Assembly: GCA_003258735.1 (NCBI GenBank)
Contig: QHME01000011.1
Coordinates: 521-56,157, forward strand
DNA: 55,637 nt
Origin: Candidatus Melainabacteria bacterium
GTDB taxonomy: Bacteria > Cyanobacteriota > Vampirovibrionia > Gastranaerophilales > Gastranaerophilaceae
Reading direction: 5' to 3'
Shown here: in pieces, positions 16,797 to 25,554 of the stretch
Layout of the letters: every line of letters begins with the position of its first letter
How positions within the stretch are numbered: the first letter of the stretch is position 1
Translations under genes and position numbers: made by a program
The notes under the pieces: model-generated
Told to the model about the DNA's origin: nothing
Databases searched by the model: none
Seen by the model: the letters and a program-made list of their open reading frames with translations, nothing else

Positions 16797-18164
16797 TTAT
16801 TTCGCTAATAATTTTTTCAATTCTTCTTTTGCTTTTTTAATCTTTTCTTTTGCTTTTTGGATAGCGTGTTCATGTTGAATCAAACCATGAGTCGTTTTAC
16901 CCCAATTCATATCCTTTTTCATGAACAAAATCTTTGTACCGATAAATAACACCAATGGGAACCATATCAACAACAAATATACTGAAGTATAAACCGATTG
17001 AATAAAAGCATCAGTTCTTGGCAAATTGTCATATCTTCTCAAACTGTAACGGCAAGCCATCATAAAACCTAGGCCGATGATACATCCCATGATAACAGAA
17101 GACATCAAAATATGCGGTTGAGCATCTTTTAGGCAAATTTTAAAAAGTAAAATACCTATTTCAATAATAAACCATGCCGGCATAATGAACTCTGAAATGT
17201 ATGCAATCATATCAAGTCTTACACGCATAGACATTTTTTTAGAGGTTAAAATATCCCAAAAATATTCTAAATATCTTCTGATAGTACCTTCCAACCATCT
17301 TCTACGCTGTTTATACAATGGGAACAGGTACATGATGCCTTCTTCATACACAGCAGTATCAGCGCAAAAACGGACATCCCATCCTTTAATATGTAAACGA
17401 GTAGACATATCAAGGTCGTCCGTAATGGTATAATTATTCCAACCGCCAATATCCTCAAGAGCCGTTCGTTTAATCAATTCACCATTACCACGAAGTTCAA
17501 CTGCACCTTTTACTGAGTCTCTACCTACTTGGAAGTGGGTATCCATCGTCATTTCGTTATTTTGACAACGTGTCAAAATATTCATATCTTTATTACGAAC
17601 AATTTTTCTTGCCTGAACAGCACCAACATCCTTCGGCTCAAGTTCATAAACAAGATTAGTTAAGAAATCAGGTTCCATTGTTGCATCAGCATCAAAGACC
17701 AAAATAGCTTCACCTTTAGCAAAAGCCAATGCATCATTTAATACTGCAGATTTACCAGGAAATGCATCTTTTGGACGGATAAATGCTTTTACTTTGTTTG
17801 GATATTCTTTTTCTAAATCCAACAAAACTGCTGCCGTATTATCGGTACTTCTATCATCAATTGCAATTACTTCAAAATTCGGATAATCAAGATTAAGTAC
17901 TGTTCTTACAGTGTTGCCTATTACAGTCTCCTCATTGTGAGCAGGAATCATTATACTTACGAAAGGCTTGTAGCTTTCATTTCTGACAATCGGAGTTTTC
18001 TGTTCATACCTTTGTTTAATTTTATATGCAACATTTGTAAATAACGCATACAAAGCCATCAAAGATACTAACATTGCCAGACCCCATACAGTATAGCTCT
18101 GGAAAATGTAAATAAAAGCTGTTAAACCCAAGACAATAATAAATAGTAATAATCGCTCTTTCAT
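16797..18164 (-). CDS. Processive family-2 glycosyltransferase, membrane-embedded
   Basis: 455 residues. Two N-terminal membrane helices (about 5-45), a GT2 catalytic domain (66-300) and three or more C-terminal helices. Processive synthase motifs are complete: D103-D104, D158-x-D160, T-D-D at 248-250 and Q-R-R-R-W at 286-290, as in cellulose, PNAG and hyaluronan synthases. It likely polymerises and extrudes a beta-linked polysaccharide; the sugar is unknown. The Lys-rich tail is coiled. Upstream on the same strand, 97 bases away, is an EmrA-like adaptor, and a TolC-like gene is divergent from that unit. Confidence 0.85.
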   Translation of the reverse strand: MKERLLLFIIVLGLTAFIYIFQSYTVWGLAMLVSLMALYALFTNVAYKIKQRYEQKTPIVRNESYKPFVSIMIPAHNEETVIGNTVRTVLNLDYPNFEVIAIDDRSTDNTAAVLLDLEKEYPNKVKAFIRPKDAFPGKSAVLNDALAFAKGEAILVFDADATMEPDFLTNLVYELEPKDVGAVQARKIVRNKDMNILTRCQNNEMTMDTHFQVGRDSVKGAVELRGNGELIKRTALEDIGGWNNYTITDDLDMSTRLHIKGWDVRFCADTAVYEEGIMYLFPLYKQRRRWLEGTIRRYLEYFWDILTSKKMSMRVRLDMIAYISEFIMPAWFIIEIGILLFKICLKDAQPHILMSSVIMGCIIGLGFMMACRYSLRRYDNLPRTDAFIQSVYTSVYLLLIWFPLVLFIGTKILFMKKDMNWGKTTHGLIQHEHAIQKAKEKIKKAKEELKKLLAK

Positions 18165-18261
18165 ATCCGCCTAATCTTTTTACTTCCTAAATATATTAAT
18201 TACATAATATATTTTATCAAAAAAAGCTCAAAAGACGTCATATTATAACGAGATTGATACA

Positions 18262-19446
18262 TTACTTTATTTTTACTCTCGGAACAACAGACATTCCGGG
18301 AACAATATTGTATTTGGTCAAATAATTCTCATCAAATACAATCTTTACCGGCACACGTTGTACGATTTTTACGTAACTACCAACTGCATTTTCAGGAGGA
18401 AATAGACTTGATTTAGCTCCAGTTGCTCGTTGAATACTGTCAATATGAGCTTTAAACTTTTTACCTGGGTATGCGTCGATTGAAACAGTAACCTTTTGCC
18501 CTTGATGCATGTGAGTCAATTGCCCTTCTTTAAAGTTTGCAACAATCCAAACATCACTTGGAACAACTGCCAAAAGAGGCTGACCGATTTGAACATAGTT
18601 ACCTTGTTCAACACTTCTTGCTGAAATTAGTCCATCTGATGGTGCATATATTTTTGTATAGCTTAAATTTAATTTAGCTTGCTCAACTTCTGCTTGTAGT
18701 CTTTTTATTTCCGCCTCAACACTTTCATTTTGTGCTATTGATGAATCTAATTCAGATTGCATAGCTTTTGCTCGATTTGTGCTTGATTGAAAATTAGCGG
18801 TTGAAACTTCCAATTCTTTAGAACTTCTATCATAGTCTTGTTTTGACACAACACCTGTTTTGTACATATCATTATATCTTTTATAATCTTTTTGAGCAAA
18901 ATCCAATTTTGATTTAGCAGAAGTTGTATCATTAGCAGCTTGGCTTACATTTGAAGAATTTTTTGATATATCATGTGATGAAATTTTTAATTTTGCTTGA
19001 GCCTCTGCAAGTTTTGCCTCTGCCTGAGCAAGTTTCACCTGATAATCATTTGGATCAATTTCAAGTAACAAATCACCTTTTTTAACAGGTTGGTTATCAT
19101 CTACCAATAAATGAGTAACCGGTCCAGATACTCTTGGTGCAACAGAAATTATTCTACCTTCCACAAACGCATCATCAGTAGATTGAAAATGGGTAGCCAT
19201 AATTCCTGCATACAATCCAAACATCAACAAGATTGCTGCCGTAACAGACGGTATAAAGACTCTTTTCTTAGCATATTCTGGTCTCCATTTTTTCAATCTT
19301 GCCTTTGCTAAAATTTCCATTTCTTCCTTTTTACGTTTTTTGGATTTTGGAAATTTTGGAGCCGGTGGTAAGCCGTTTTTATTAGATTTTCTCTGATTAT
19401 TTTCATGATTTTGGGGTTTAAAGTTTCCTTGATTATCTTTTGCCAT
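18262..19446 (-). CDS. EmrA/HlyD-type membrane fusion protein
   Basis: 394 residues. A basic, Asn/Lys-rich cytosolic N-terminus (1-50), one membrane helix (about 63-82), then Q-S-T-D-D-A-F-V-E-G as in EmrA, a lipoyl half-motif (PRVSGPVTHLLVDDNQPVKKG), a long alpha-helical hairpin (about 130-250) and the second half (YTKIYAPSDGLISARSVEQG). It bridges an inner-membrane partner to an outer-membrane TolC channel. AGAGG supports the ATG. It lies 22 bases after the MarR-family gene. No EmrB-type permease or ABC transporter is in the window. Confidence 0.9.
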   Translation of the reverse strand: MAKDNQGNFKPQNHENNQRKSNKNGLPPAPKFPKSKKRKKEEMEILAKARLKKWRPEYAKKRVFIPSVTAAILLMFGLYAGIMATHFQSTDDAFVEGRIISVAPRVSGPVTHLLVDDNQPVKKGDLLLEIDPNDYQVKLAQAEAKLAEAQAKLKISSHDISKNSSNVSQAANDTTSAKSKLDFAQKDYKRYNDMYKTGVVSKQDYDRSSKELEVSTANFQSSTNRAKAMQSELDSSIAQNESVEAEIKRLQAEVEQAKLNLSYTKIYAPSDGLISARSVEQGNYVQIGQPLLAVVPSDVWIVANFKEGQLTHMHQGQKVTVSIDAYPGKKFKAHIDSIQRATGAKSSLFPPENAVGSYVKIVQRVPVKIVFDENYLTKYNIVPGMSVVPRVKIK

Positions 19447-19468
19447 AATAACCTCTTCTTTGTTTACT

Positions 19469-19927
19469 CTATATTTGTATATTTACTTTTGATATCAAAT
19501 TTTGCTGAATTTTGTACAAGACTTTTTGAAAAATTTTTAAATCCGTATCCGAAATATTTTCAGCGGTTTCTCTCCATACAGATGTAATGACAGGCAAAGT
19601 TTCTTTATATATGGATTTTCCTTCCTCAGTAATTTTTATTTTATAAACTTTTCTACCATTTACATCAGGAGTTTTTGTAACGAATCCTAAACCTTCCAAT
19701 ATATTAACTATTCGCGAGATATTTGCCCTATCTTTTAAAGACAGTGTTGACAATTGCCTTTGATATAACTCATCGTTTTCATACAACAATGCAAGCACAG
19801 TAAATTGTTCTGGGGTAATTTGCAAATTGTTACCTGAAAAAGACTGTACAGCAAATATCTTAGACAAATTTCCAACACCTGTCAGATGGAGTCCTATTTT
19901 TTGTTTTAATATATTTTCAGTATTCAT
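19469..19927 (-). CDS. MarR-family transcriptional regulator
   Basis: 152 residues with a winged helix of the MarR type: L-T-P-E-Q-F-T-V-L region near 37-47, recognition segment S-L-K-D-R-A-N-I-S-R-I-V near 62-73, and a wing with D-V-N-G-R-K-V-Y. It probably represses itself, the EmrA-like gene downstream and the divergent TolC-like gene through the palindrome in the 47-base gap. Ligands are commonly phenolic or lipophilic compounds. Confidence 0.9.
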   Translation of the reverse strand: MNTENILKQKIGLHLTGVGNLSKIFAVQSFSGNNLQITPEQFTVLALLYENDELYQRQLSTLSLKDRANISRIVNILEGLGFVTKTPDVNGRKVYKIKITEEGKSIYKETLPVITSVWRETAENISDTDLKIFQKVLYKIQQNLISKVNIQI

Positions 19928-19940
19928 GATTTTTCTTTTG

Positions 19941-19956
19941 TGTTATCATGATAACA
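19941..19956. promoter_or_regulatory. Perfect 16-bp palindrome, likely MarR operator
   Basis: TGTTATCATGATAACA lies between the divergent MarR-like and TolC-like genes. Each half also reads as an extended -10-like TGnTATCAT, so a bound repressor would block both promoters. Confidence 0.7.
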
Positions 19957-19974
19957 TAAGGAAAAATAAATAGC

Positions 19975-21345
19975 ATGAAAAGTTTAAAAATATTAATTAT
20001 TTTACTGTGTTTAATATCAGTTACCCCATCAGCTAACGCTAAAAAGACGGAACCAACAGCTAACGAGACCGTTGAATATATGAATCTTAATTGGTGGAAA
20101 CATTTTGGGGATTCAACTTTGAGTGGATATGTTGAAAAATTATATGCAAGTAATCCGGATTTAAAAATTGCTTCAATTAAATCAAAGCAATCACAACAAA
20201 TAATGAAACAAGCTTTTGCAAATCAACTTCCGCAACTCACTTTTAATGGAGGTATTCAAAGATATTTAACCGCATCTGACCAAAGATTTGGAGATGTTCT
20301 TATTCCAGATTACAATCAGGCACATTATCAATTACCTCTAACTATGTCTTATGAAGTAGATATTTGGGGTGAAAATTATTTAAAAACAAAAAGTTTAAAA
20401 AAGCAGATAGAAATGACAAAACAAGATGAAAGAGCCTCTTATATTTCAATTTCATCAGGGTTTGTCTCCAATTATTATACCCTTATAGGTATTGATAAAT
20501 TAATTCAAAACCAAGAAAAATTACTAAAAATACAAACAGATATCGTAACTCTTGAAACACAAAAATATAATAGCGGCTTATGCCCATTAGCTGAATTACT
20601 TTCTGAAAAACAAACATTAACTCAGATGAATGAAAGATTAAATTCGTTAAAAGAAAGACAAGATATCACTCTTAACCAGCTAATTGCACAATTGGGAGAC
20701 AGATATCAATCAAAAATAGACAGAAACGACTATGACTCTATTGTAATCCCTTCTGTTCCTTCTGAAATATCAACAGAATACATTGCAGAAAGACCTGATA
20801 TCAAAAAAGCGGAATTATACATAGAAAAAACAGGAATTGACGTCCAAGTCGCAAGAAGAGATTTCTTGCCAAAATTCACTGTATTTGGACAAGTCGGATT
20901 CAACGCTTATGATTGGTGCAGAATGTTTGCTCCTCACACCTTTTTATCAACAATAGGAGTTGCACCTTCTCTTGAACTATTCACAGGCGGATATAAAAAA
21001 GCAAAATTAAAATATAACAAACTTGAATATGAAAAAGCTCTTCAAATTTATGAAAAATCAATACTTACTTCCGTTCAAGAGTTGAACGATGCAATGATGA
21101 GCGTAAAAACATCCAACATGAATTACCAAAAGAGCAATGAAAGATATGATATTGAAACAGAGAAATTAGAACTTGCAAATCAAAAATTCAAAACCGGAGC
21201 TCAGTCAAAACTTGACAACTTAAAAGCTCAACAAATGATATTGATTAGCGAAGAAAGTTGCGTCGTAAATAACATCAACAGGGAAATTTCAGTTATCAAT
21301 TTGTACAAAGCAACCGGTGGACAAGATGTTACTTCATTGTTGTAG
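19975..21345 (+). CDS. TolC-like outer membrane efflux protein
   Basis: 456 residues. A Sec signal peptide ends at A-N-A near residue 23; there is no lipobox Cys. The WWKHFGDSTL start of the mature protein and two repeated helical halves with N-P-D-L-K-I-A and R-P-D-I-K-K-A-E (about 263-270) identify the OEP family (NodT/OprM-like). It forms the trimeric channel across the outer membrane. It is divergent from the MarR/EmrA-like unit, with the shared operator between. Its 3' end overlaps the convergent kinase gene by 17 bases. Confidence 0.9.
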   Translation: MKSLKILIILLCLISVTPSANAKKTEPTANETVEYMNLNWWKHFGDSTLSGYVEKLYASNPDLKIASIKSKQSQQIMKQAFANQLPQLTFNGGIQRYLTASDQRFGDVLIPDYNQAHYQLPLTMSYEVDIWGENYLKTKSLKKQIEMTKQDERASYISISSGFVSNYYTLIGIDKLIQNQEKLLKIQTDIVTLETQKYNSGLCPLAELLSEKQTLTQMNERLNSLKERQDITLNQLIAQLGDRYQSKIDRNDYDSIVIPSVPSEISTEYIAERPDIKKAELYIEKTGIDVQVARRDFLPKFTVFGQVGFNAYDWCRMFAPHTFLSTIGVAPSLELFTGGYKKAKLKYNKLEYEKALQIYEKSILTSVQELNDAMMSVKTSNMNYQKSNERYDIETEKLELANQKFKTGAQSKLDNLKAQQMILISEESCVVNNINREISVINLYKATGGQDVTSLL

Positions 21346-23065
21346 AAAATTCGGTCAACCTTTTTATAGGTAAAGATTTAACCGAAACAGGGATAATAAA
21401 TCCAAAAGTATTGGTATTATCTTTGGTGCTTTCTGCGATAATTTCACCGTTGTGCGCCTCTACAATTTTCTTAGATAAATACAAACCTAATCCGACACCG
21501 ACTTTGTTGAATTTTTCAGAATGAGTAACATATTTTCTAAAAATTCTATTCATTGTATCAGAATCAATATAAGGACTTGAATTTTGTATCCTTAACTCTA
21601 CTTGTTCATCATGCATACTAACAGAAACCTTAACAACCGTATCTGTATTTGCATAATTTATACCATTAGATAGGAAATTAACAATTGCACGTTTGATTTC
21701 GGTTTTATCAGCCATTGCCATACAGGACTTACCAACAGGCTCAAAAACAATTGTAGTATTATTTATTTTAGACAAAGTTAAACATTCATTTATACATTCT
21801 TCCGTAAGTTTAACAAAATCTACAGAAGAATAGTTAAGTGATATTTCTCCATTTTCAAATTTACAGGTTGAAAGAATTGTATAAACCATATCATATAAGT
21901 AATTACAAGAATCAAGAGTTAAATGAAGCAATTCTTTTTGACTTTCATTAAATTCACCCAGTTGACCGCTCAAAAGTAGTTCTAATGCTCTAACTTGAGC
22001 GATTGCAGGAGTTTTTAAATCATGACTTAGAGTGGCAATATAAGTTTCTCGTTGTTCTTGCAATCGTTTTTCACTATCAATGCACCTTACAATTGTTGTA
22101 ACGGCATAATAATCTCCTGAAGTGTTTGTCAACGGTGTTTTTGTAAATTCATACCAATAGCTTTCACCATTTGTTGCAATCAGTTCCTTTTCTTTAACAA
22201 GTCTTTCACCTGTTGCAATTATTTTGCGGTTTTCATTAATTATTTCATCTCTAAATTTATCCATTTTAATGACTATACGTTCGCCAGAACTTGTATAATC
22301 TACACCTGTAATAAAGAATTCTTTACCTTTTTCGTTACCAAAAATATAATTTCCATCTTCATCCAAGACATAAGCTAAGTTAGGAGAATTGTTAATTAAA
22401 TCATATAACTTTTGATTAGAACGTTCAAAAGAATGCCTCAATGAAACCGTTTCAGTTATATTACGACTCATCGTCAATATTCCTGCAACTTCATTATTTT
22501 GACTGACAATAGGAGAAGATATTGAATCATAAATATATTCAACATTATTTATATAAATTTTTTGAGTATAATACATTGGTTTCTTTTGAGAAATCACCTC
22601 ATTCAGATATTTGCGAGTAATTTCGACTTGTTGTCTGGTTAAAATCACATCTTGAGTTTTTCCAATAATTTCAGGCGCAGATATTTTAAATAAATCATAG
22701 AATTTTTTTGAACACATAACATATCTTTGATTTGTGTCCATAAAAGCAATAACATCAGGAGTTGTCATAAAAATTTGATTAAGCAAAGAATCAATACCAA
22801 TTTCGCAATGTTTACAATTTCTGCAAAGACGATATTTCAAAAATTCATCATTGCTGATTTTTAATCTGTTCAATAACAATATATAGTTAAAAATATTTGC
22901 ACAAATCAACAAAATTGTTTCAAACACCATTATTACTCGGTGTGAAATAAAAGTCTGTGGAGATAAATTAAGAGCAAAACAAATTAACACCATTGTAATA
23001 AAAGCCACATTAACTAATACTATTTTTGTTTTTAAATTAAATTTTAAATTCTTAAAAAAGGTCAT
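21329..23065 (-). CDS. PAS sensor histidine kinase with a Cys cluster
   Basis: 578 residues from ATG at 23065, chosen because AAGGAA lies eight bases upstream; an upstream in-frame reading to 23092 overlaps the regulator gene more. Two membrane helices (about 12-32 and 42-66), then C-x2-C-x2-C at residues 81-87, two PAS domains (about 95-210 and 218-335), HisKA with H348 in TLSHDLKTP, and HATPase with N-x-x-x-N-G-I-N-Y-A and GVGLGLYLSKKIV. The signal is unknown; the Cys trio could bind metal or sense redox state. It overlaps the response regulator stop by 14 bases, so the two are translationally coupled. Confidence 0.88.
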   Translation of the reverse strand: MTFFKNLKFNLKTKIVLVNVAFITMVLICFALNLSPQTFISHRVIMVFETILLICANIFNYILLLNRLKISNDEFLKYRLCRNCKHCEIGIDSLLNQIFMTTPDVIAFMDTNQRYVMCSKKFYDLFKISAPEIIGKTQDVILTRQQVEITRKYLNEVISQKKPMYYTQKIYINNVEYIYDSISSPIVSQNNEVAGILTMSRNITETVSLRHSFERSNQKLYDLINNSPNLAYVLDEDGNYIFGNEKGKEFFITGVDYTSSGERIVIKMDKFRDEIINENRKIIATGERLVKEKELIATNGESYWYEFTKTPLTNTSGDYYAVTTIVRCIDSEKRLQEQRETYIATLSHDLKTPAIAQVRALELLLSGQLGEFNESQKELLHLTLDSCNYLYDMVYTILSTCKFENGEISLNYSSVDFVKLTEECINECLTLSKINNTTIVFEPVGKSCMAMADKTEIKRAIVNFLSNGINYANTDTVVKVSVSMHDEQVELRIQNSSPYIDSDTMNRIFRKYVTHSEKFNKVGVGLGLYLSKKIVEAHNGEIIAESTKDNTNTFGFIIPVSVKSLPIKRLTEFSTTMK

Positions 23066-23711
23066 ACACAAGTTCCTTATCAAATTGTCCAAATTTCACA
23101 ACATACACAAGTTTTTCAAAAATTGAATAAATAAAATTAGAAAGTTGTGCAGATGAAACACCTAATCGGTCAGAAATTTCATCTCTTGATAATCCCATAT
23201 AAACAAAAGTTATAAAATTAGATTCTTCTGTAGTCAATTTATTTAAAATTTTCCAATAATCTTTTTCTGGCAATCGCTTTATATAATTAAAGACAGAAAA
23301 TTGAATCCGTTTATCTATACTGCCATTATCAGCTAAGGTTTGCGTCAATACATCATACAGCATATCTTGCCCTAAATCCCTTATGTAATAAGAATCAGCA
23401 TTAGCAAATAAAGTGGATATTACTTGTTTGTCTGAATTATAAGGCACAAGAATAACAATTTTGATAAAAGGGTATTTGTTTTTTATAACTTTAGATGCTT
23501 CGACTCCATTCATTTTAGGCAAAGTTGCATCCATCAAAACCAAATCAACATTAGAAATATTTTGATGCAAAAATTCAATACCATCTTCTGCGTTATCAAA
23601 TTCTGCACATACATTCATATCAGAAAAAGTTCCTATCATACACTTTTGTGTGATACGTGACAGGGTATCATCCTCAATAATTAATATTTGTTTTTGCCTT
23701 TCTGTCTTCAT
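23052..23711 (-). CDS. Response regulator with a degenerate receiver and a LuxR-like HTH
   Basis: 219 residues. The receiver has the acidic pocket E13-D14-D15 and phospho-acceptor D61 (LVLMDATLPKMNG). The conserved Thr/Ser is Val89 (VILVPY) and the conserved Lys is Arg111 (YYIRDL), so switching may be atypical. The C-terminal domain (about 155-205) has L-T-T-E-E-S-N-F and LSRDEISDRLGVS, a LuxR/FixJ-like helix-turn-helix. It is the first gene of the pair with the PAS kinase. Confidence 0.82.
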   Translation of the reverse strand: MKTERQKQILIIEDDTLSRITQKCMIGTFSDMNVCAEFDNAEDGIEFLHQNISNVDLVLMDATLPKMNGVEASKVIKNKYPFIKIVILVPYNSDKQVISTLFANADSYYIRDLGQDMLYDVLTQTLADNGSIDKRIQFSVFNYIKRLPEKDYWKILNKLTTEESNFITFVYMGLSRDEISDRLGVSSAQLSNFIYSIFEKLVYVVKFGQFDKELVYDLF

Positions 23712-23789
23712 ATTATCCAGCCTTTCGCCTATCTTGATATATTAAACAATAACTTGTTAAATTAATATATTGCCGAGTAAGGCTATATA

Positions 23790-23826
23790 CAAAAACAGAT
23801 TAACCAAAAAACTTCAGTTAATCTGT
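23790..23826 (-). terminator. Terminator of the 24301 gene
   Basis: CAGATTAAC pairs with GTTAATCTG (23796-23804 with 23817-23825). On the minus strand it is followed by TTTTTG, and it lies downstream of the minus-strand gene ending at 23906. Confidence 0.65.
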
Positions 23827-23842
23827 ATTGCTTATATTTATG

Positions 23843-23870
23843 TGTCATGCTGAACTTGTTTCAGCATCTC
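23843..23870 (+). repeat. Dispersed palindromic repeat copy
   Basis: TGTCATGCTGAACTTG-TTTCAGCAT-CTC. The first 25 bases are identical, in inverse orientation, to the copy at 46936-46962. Flanking TCTAATTTAAGAAATTAT resembles the sequence after another copy near 46890. Confidence 0.75.
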
Positions 23871-23905
23871 TAATTTAAGAAATTATACTTAGATAAACTT
23901 TTTAA

Positions 23906-24301
23906 TTATTTTTGTTGTGGAGCATTTTCTCTATAAATAGCTCCTGATTGAGGAGGAGGTCCGCCTTGCGGTCCGCCATATTGAGGCTGTGGCATATTAC
24001 CTCTCATTTGAGAATGTCCACCTTTTGGTCCTCTAAAACCTCTATCATGTCTCCATTTTGGAGCATGAAAATCACCAGGCATACCTTGCCCCGGATAAAT
24101 TGCAGGAGGTGGAGGTAGTGGGCGTTCCATTTTTGGTTGAAATTGCATTTGCGGACATGGACATTTCGGTTTTAAGATTTGAGCACTTAATAAAATTGCC
24201 AATGTTGAACCAACAAATACCGCACCAGCAATAAATAAAAATTCTTTCAATTTTTCAATAGCCTTCTCTTTACAATTACATGTTTTAGTTTCTTCTGTCA
24301 T
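23906..24301 (-). CDS. Single-pass membrane protein with Pro/Gly-rich tail, unknown function
   Basis: 131 residues. A short charged N-terminus with C8-N-C10, one membrane helix at about 21-44, then C-P-C-P and a long Pro/Gly/Gln-rich, low-complexity extracytoplasmic tail (P-P-P-P, G-G-P-Q-G-G-P-P-P). There is no signal peptidase site; probably anchored by the helix with the tail outside. A strong AAGGAGG precedes the ATG. It is downstream of the PfkB kinase on the same strand, 69 bases away. No family recognised. Confidence 0.65.
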   Translation of the reverse strand: MTEETKTCNCKEKAIEKLKEFLFIAGAVFVGSTLAILLSAQILKPKCPCPQMQFQPKMERPLPPPPAIYPGQGMPGDFHAPKWRHDRGFRGPKGGHSQMRGNMPQPQYGGPQGGPPPQSGAIYRENAPQQK

Positions 24302-24370
24302 ATTTTTTTAGACCTCCTTAATTTCGAATCACGTTTATATAACGATTATCGAAAATAAATTGTTCATTTA

Positions 24371-25423
24371 TTAATCTACAACCTCTAATTTGCATTTAAA
24401 ATCAGGATTTTTGTCTATTCTTTCAATAATTTCATCAAATGTTAGTAACCCTGCAGTTGCTCCAAATTCTGAAACGACGCCTGATGAATTGATAGATGCA
24501 GCAACTAAAGCTTTTTCTATATCTTTTCCAAATTTCATCAATGAAGCACAGAAGGTAGAAGCAAAAGCATCTCCTGCACCCAAAGTTGAAGTTACAGGAC
24601 CGTCAAAACATGGACAATAATAATACTTTTTACCGTCGTAAGCGTAAGCACCTGACCCACCATCTGTAATAACAATGACTTGATAATCTGAGACTTTCAA
24701 CTTTTTAAACATTGCTTTTAAATCCGGATGAACTAACATCTCTGAAAATTTTTCTTCTTTTGTATCAGAACGCAATTGAATACCTGTTGCCATTGAAGCC
24801 TCTTCTTTATTCATTACAACAATTTGAGCTGATTCAAGAATTTTCCTCAAATAATTATAACCTTTTTTGATACCAGTAGTACCTGCGTTAAAACATATTG
24901 CCGTATCATTTTCATTTGCAAATTTTACAATATCATCAAGAACTTTGTTGCTATCTCCATTTAAGGGAGCGATATACAAAAGTTTTGCATTTTTAATCGC
25001 ATCATAATTAATTTCAGATTTTTTAATATGAGCATTAGCACCACGGTGAGCCAATACAGTCCTATCTCCTTCAAAACTTGTCAAAATAATGGAGAAACCT
25101 GTAGATTCATCTTTCTTTTGAATTACGTACGATAAATCAACACTTCTGGTTTTGAAAAATTCAAACAAACCTTTTGAATAAATATCATCACCAACTTTAA
25201 AAATTGCACCTGTAGAAAAGCCTAAATTTGCAAAATTTGTTGCGGTATTAACCCCACCACCACCAACTTGTGAGGCAAAATCTGTAATTTCAATTTTTGC
25301 GCCATAAGAATAACTCATAAACTCAGACTTCTTTTTTAAAGAGCGTACAGAAACAATATTTGCATCATCACATTCAACAAATACATCCATTGTTGCACTA
25401 CCAATTGTAATTATATCGCACAT
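24371..25423 (-). CDS. PfkB-family carbohydrate kinase
   Basis: 350 residues. Ribokinase-like fold: the N-terminal sugar-site motif GGGVNTATNFANLG near residue 53, and the C-terminal PfkB signature GAGDAFASTFCASL near 283, whose Asp is the catalytic base. It phosphorylates a sugar or nucleoside with ATP; the substrate cannot be assigned by eye. GGGAG precedes the ATG. Confidence 0.88.
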   Translation of the reverse strand: MCDIITIGSATMDVFVECDDANIVSVRSLKKKSEFMSYSYGAKIEITDFASQVGGGGVNTATNFANLGFSTGAIFKVGDDIYSKGLFEFFKTRSVDLSYVIQKKDESTGFSIILTSFEGDRTVLAHRGANAHIKKSEINYDAIKNAKLLYIAPLNGDSNKVLDDIVKFANENDTAICFNAGTTGIKKGYNYLRKILESAQIVVMNKEEASMATGIQLRSDTKEEKFSEMLVHPDLKAMFKKLKVSDYQVIVITDGGSGAYAYDGKKYYYCPCFDGPVTSTLGAGDAFASTFCASLMKFGKDIEKALVAASINSSGVVSEFGATAGLLTFDEIIERIDKNPDFKCKLEVVD

Positions 25424-25518
25424 TTTACTTCTCCCTTATTCATTATTTCCTATCGGAATATTAACATAAAAGTGTAAAAAAATCTTAATATAGTGCAAAA
25501 TTTTCAATTTACGCGACT

Positions 25519-25524
25519 TATAAT
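25519..25524 (+). promoter_or_regulatory. -10 element for the 25555 tandem pair
   Basis: TATAAT at 25519-25524, with transcription expected about 24 bases before the ATG. The -35 region is weak. Confidence 0.45.
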
Positions 25525-25554
25525 TAAAAATACACATTGATTAGTAGGATTAAT

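Noticed and set aside
21329..21345. TolC-like gene truncated by the kinase gene
   Set aside because: The channel protein has full family length and both halves; the 17-base overlap is between convergent 3' ends.
23052..23065. Frameshift joining response regulator and kinase
   Set aside because: Both frames have their own start and stop with a ribosome site before the kinase ATG; a 14-base overlap is ordinary coupling.
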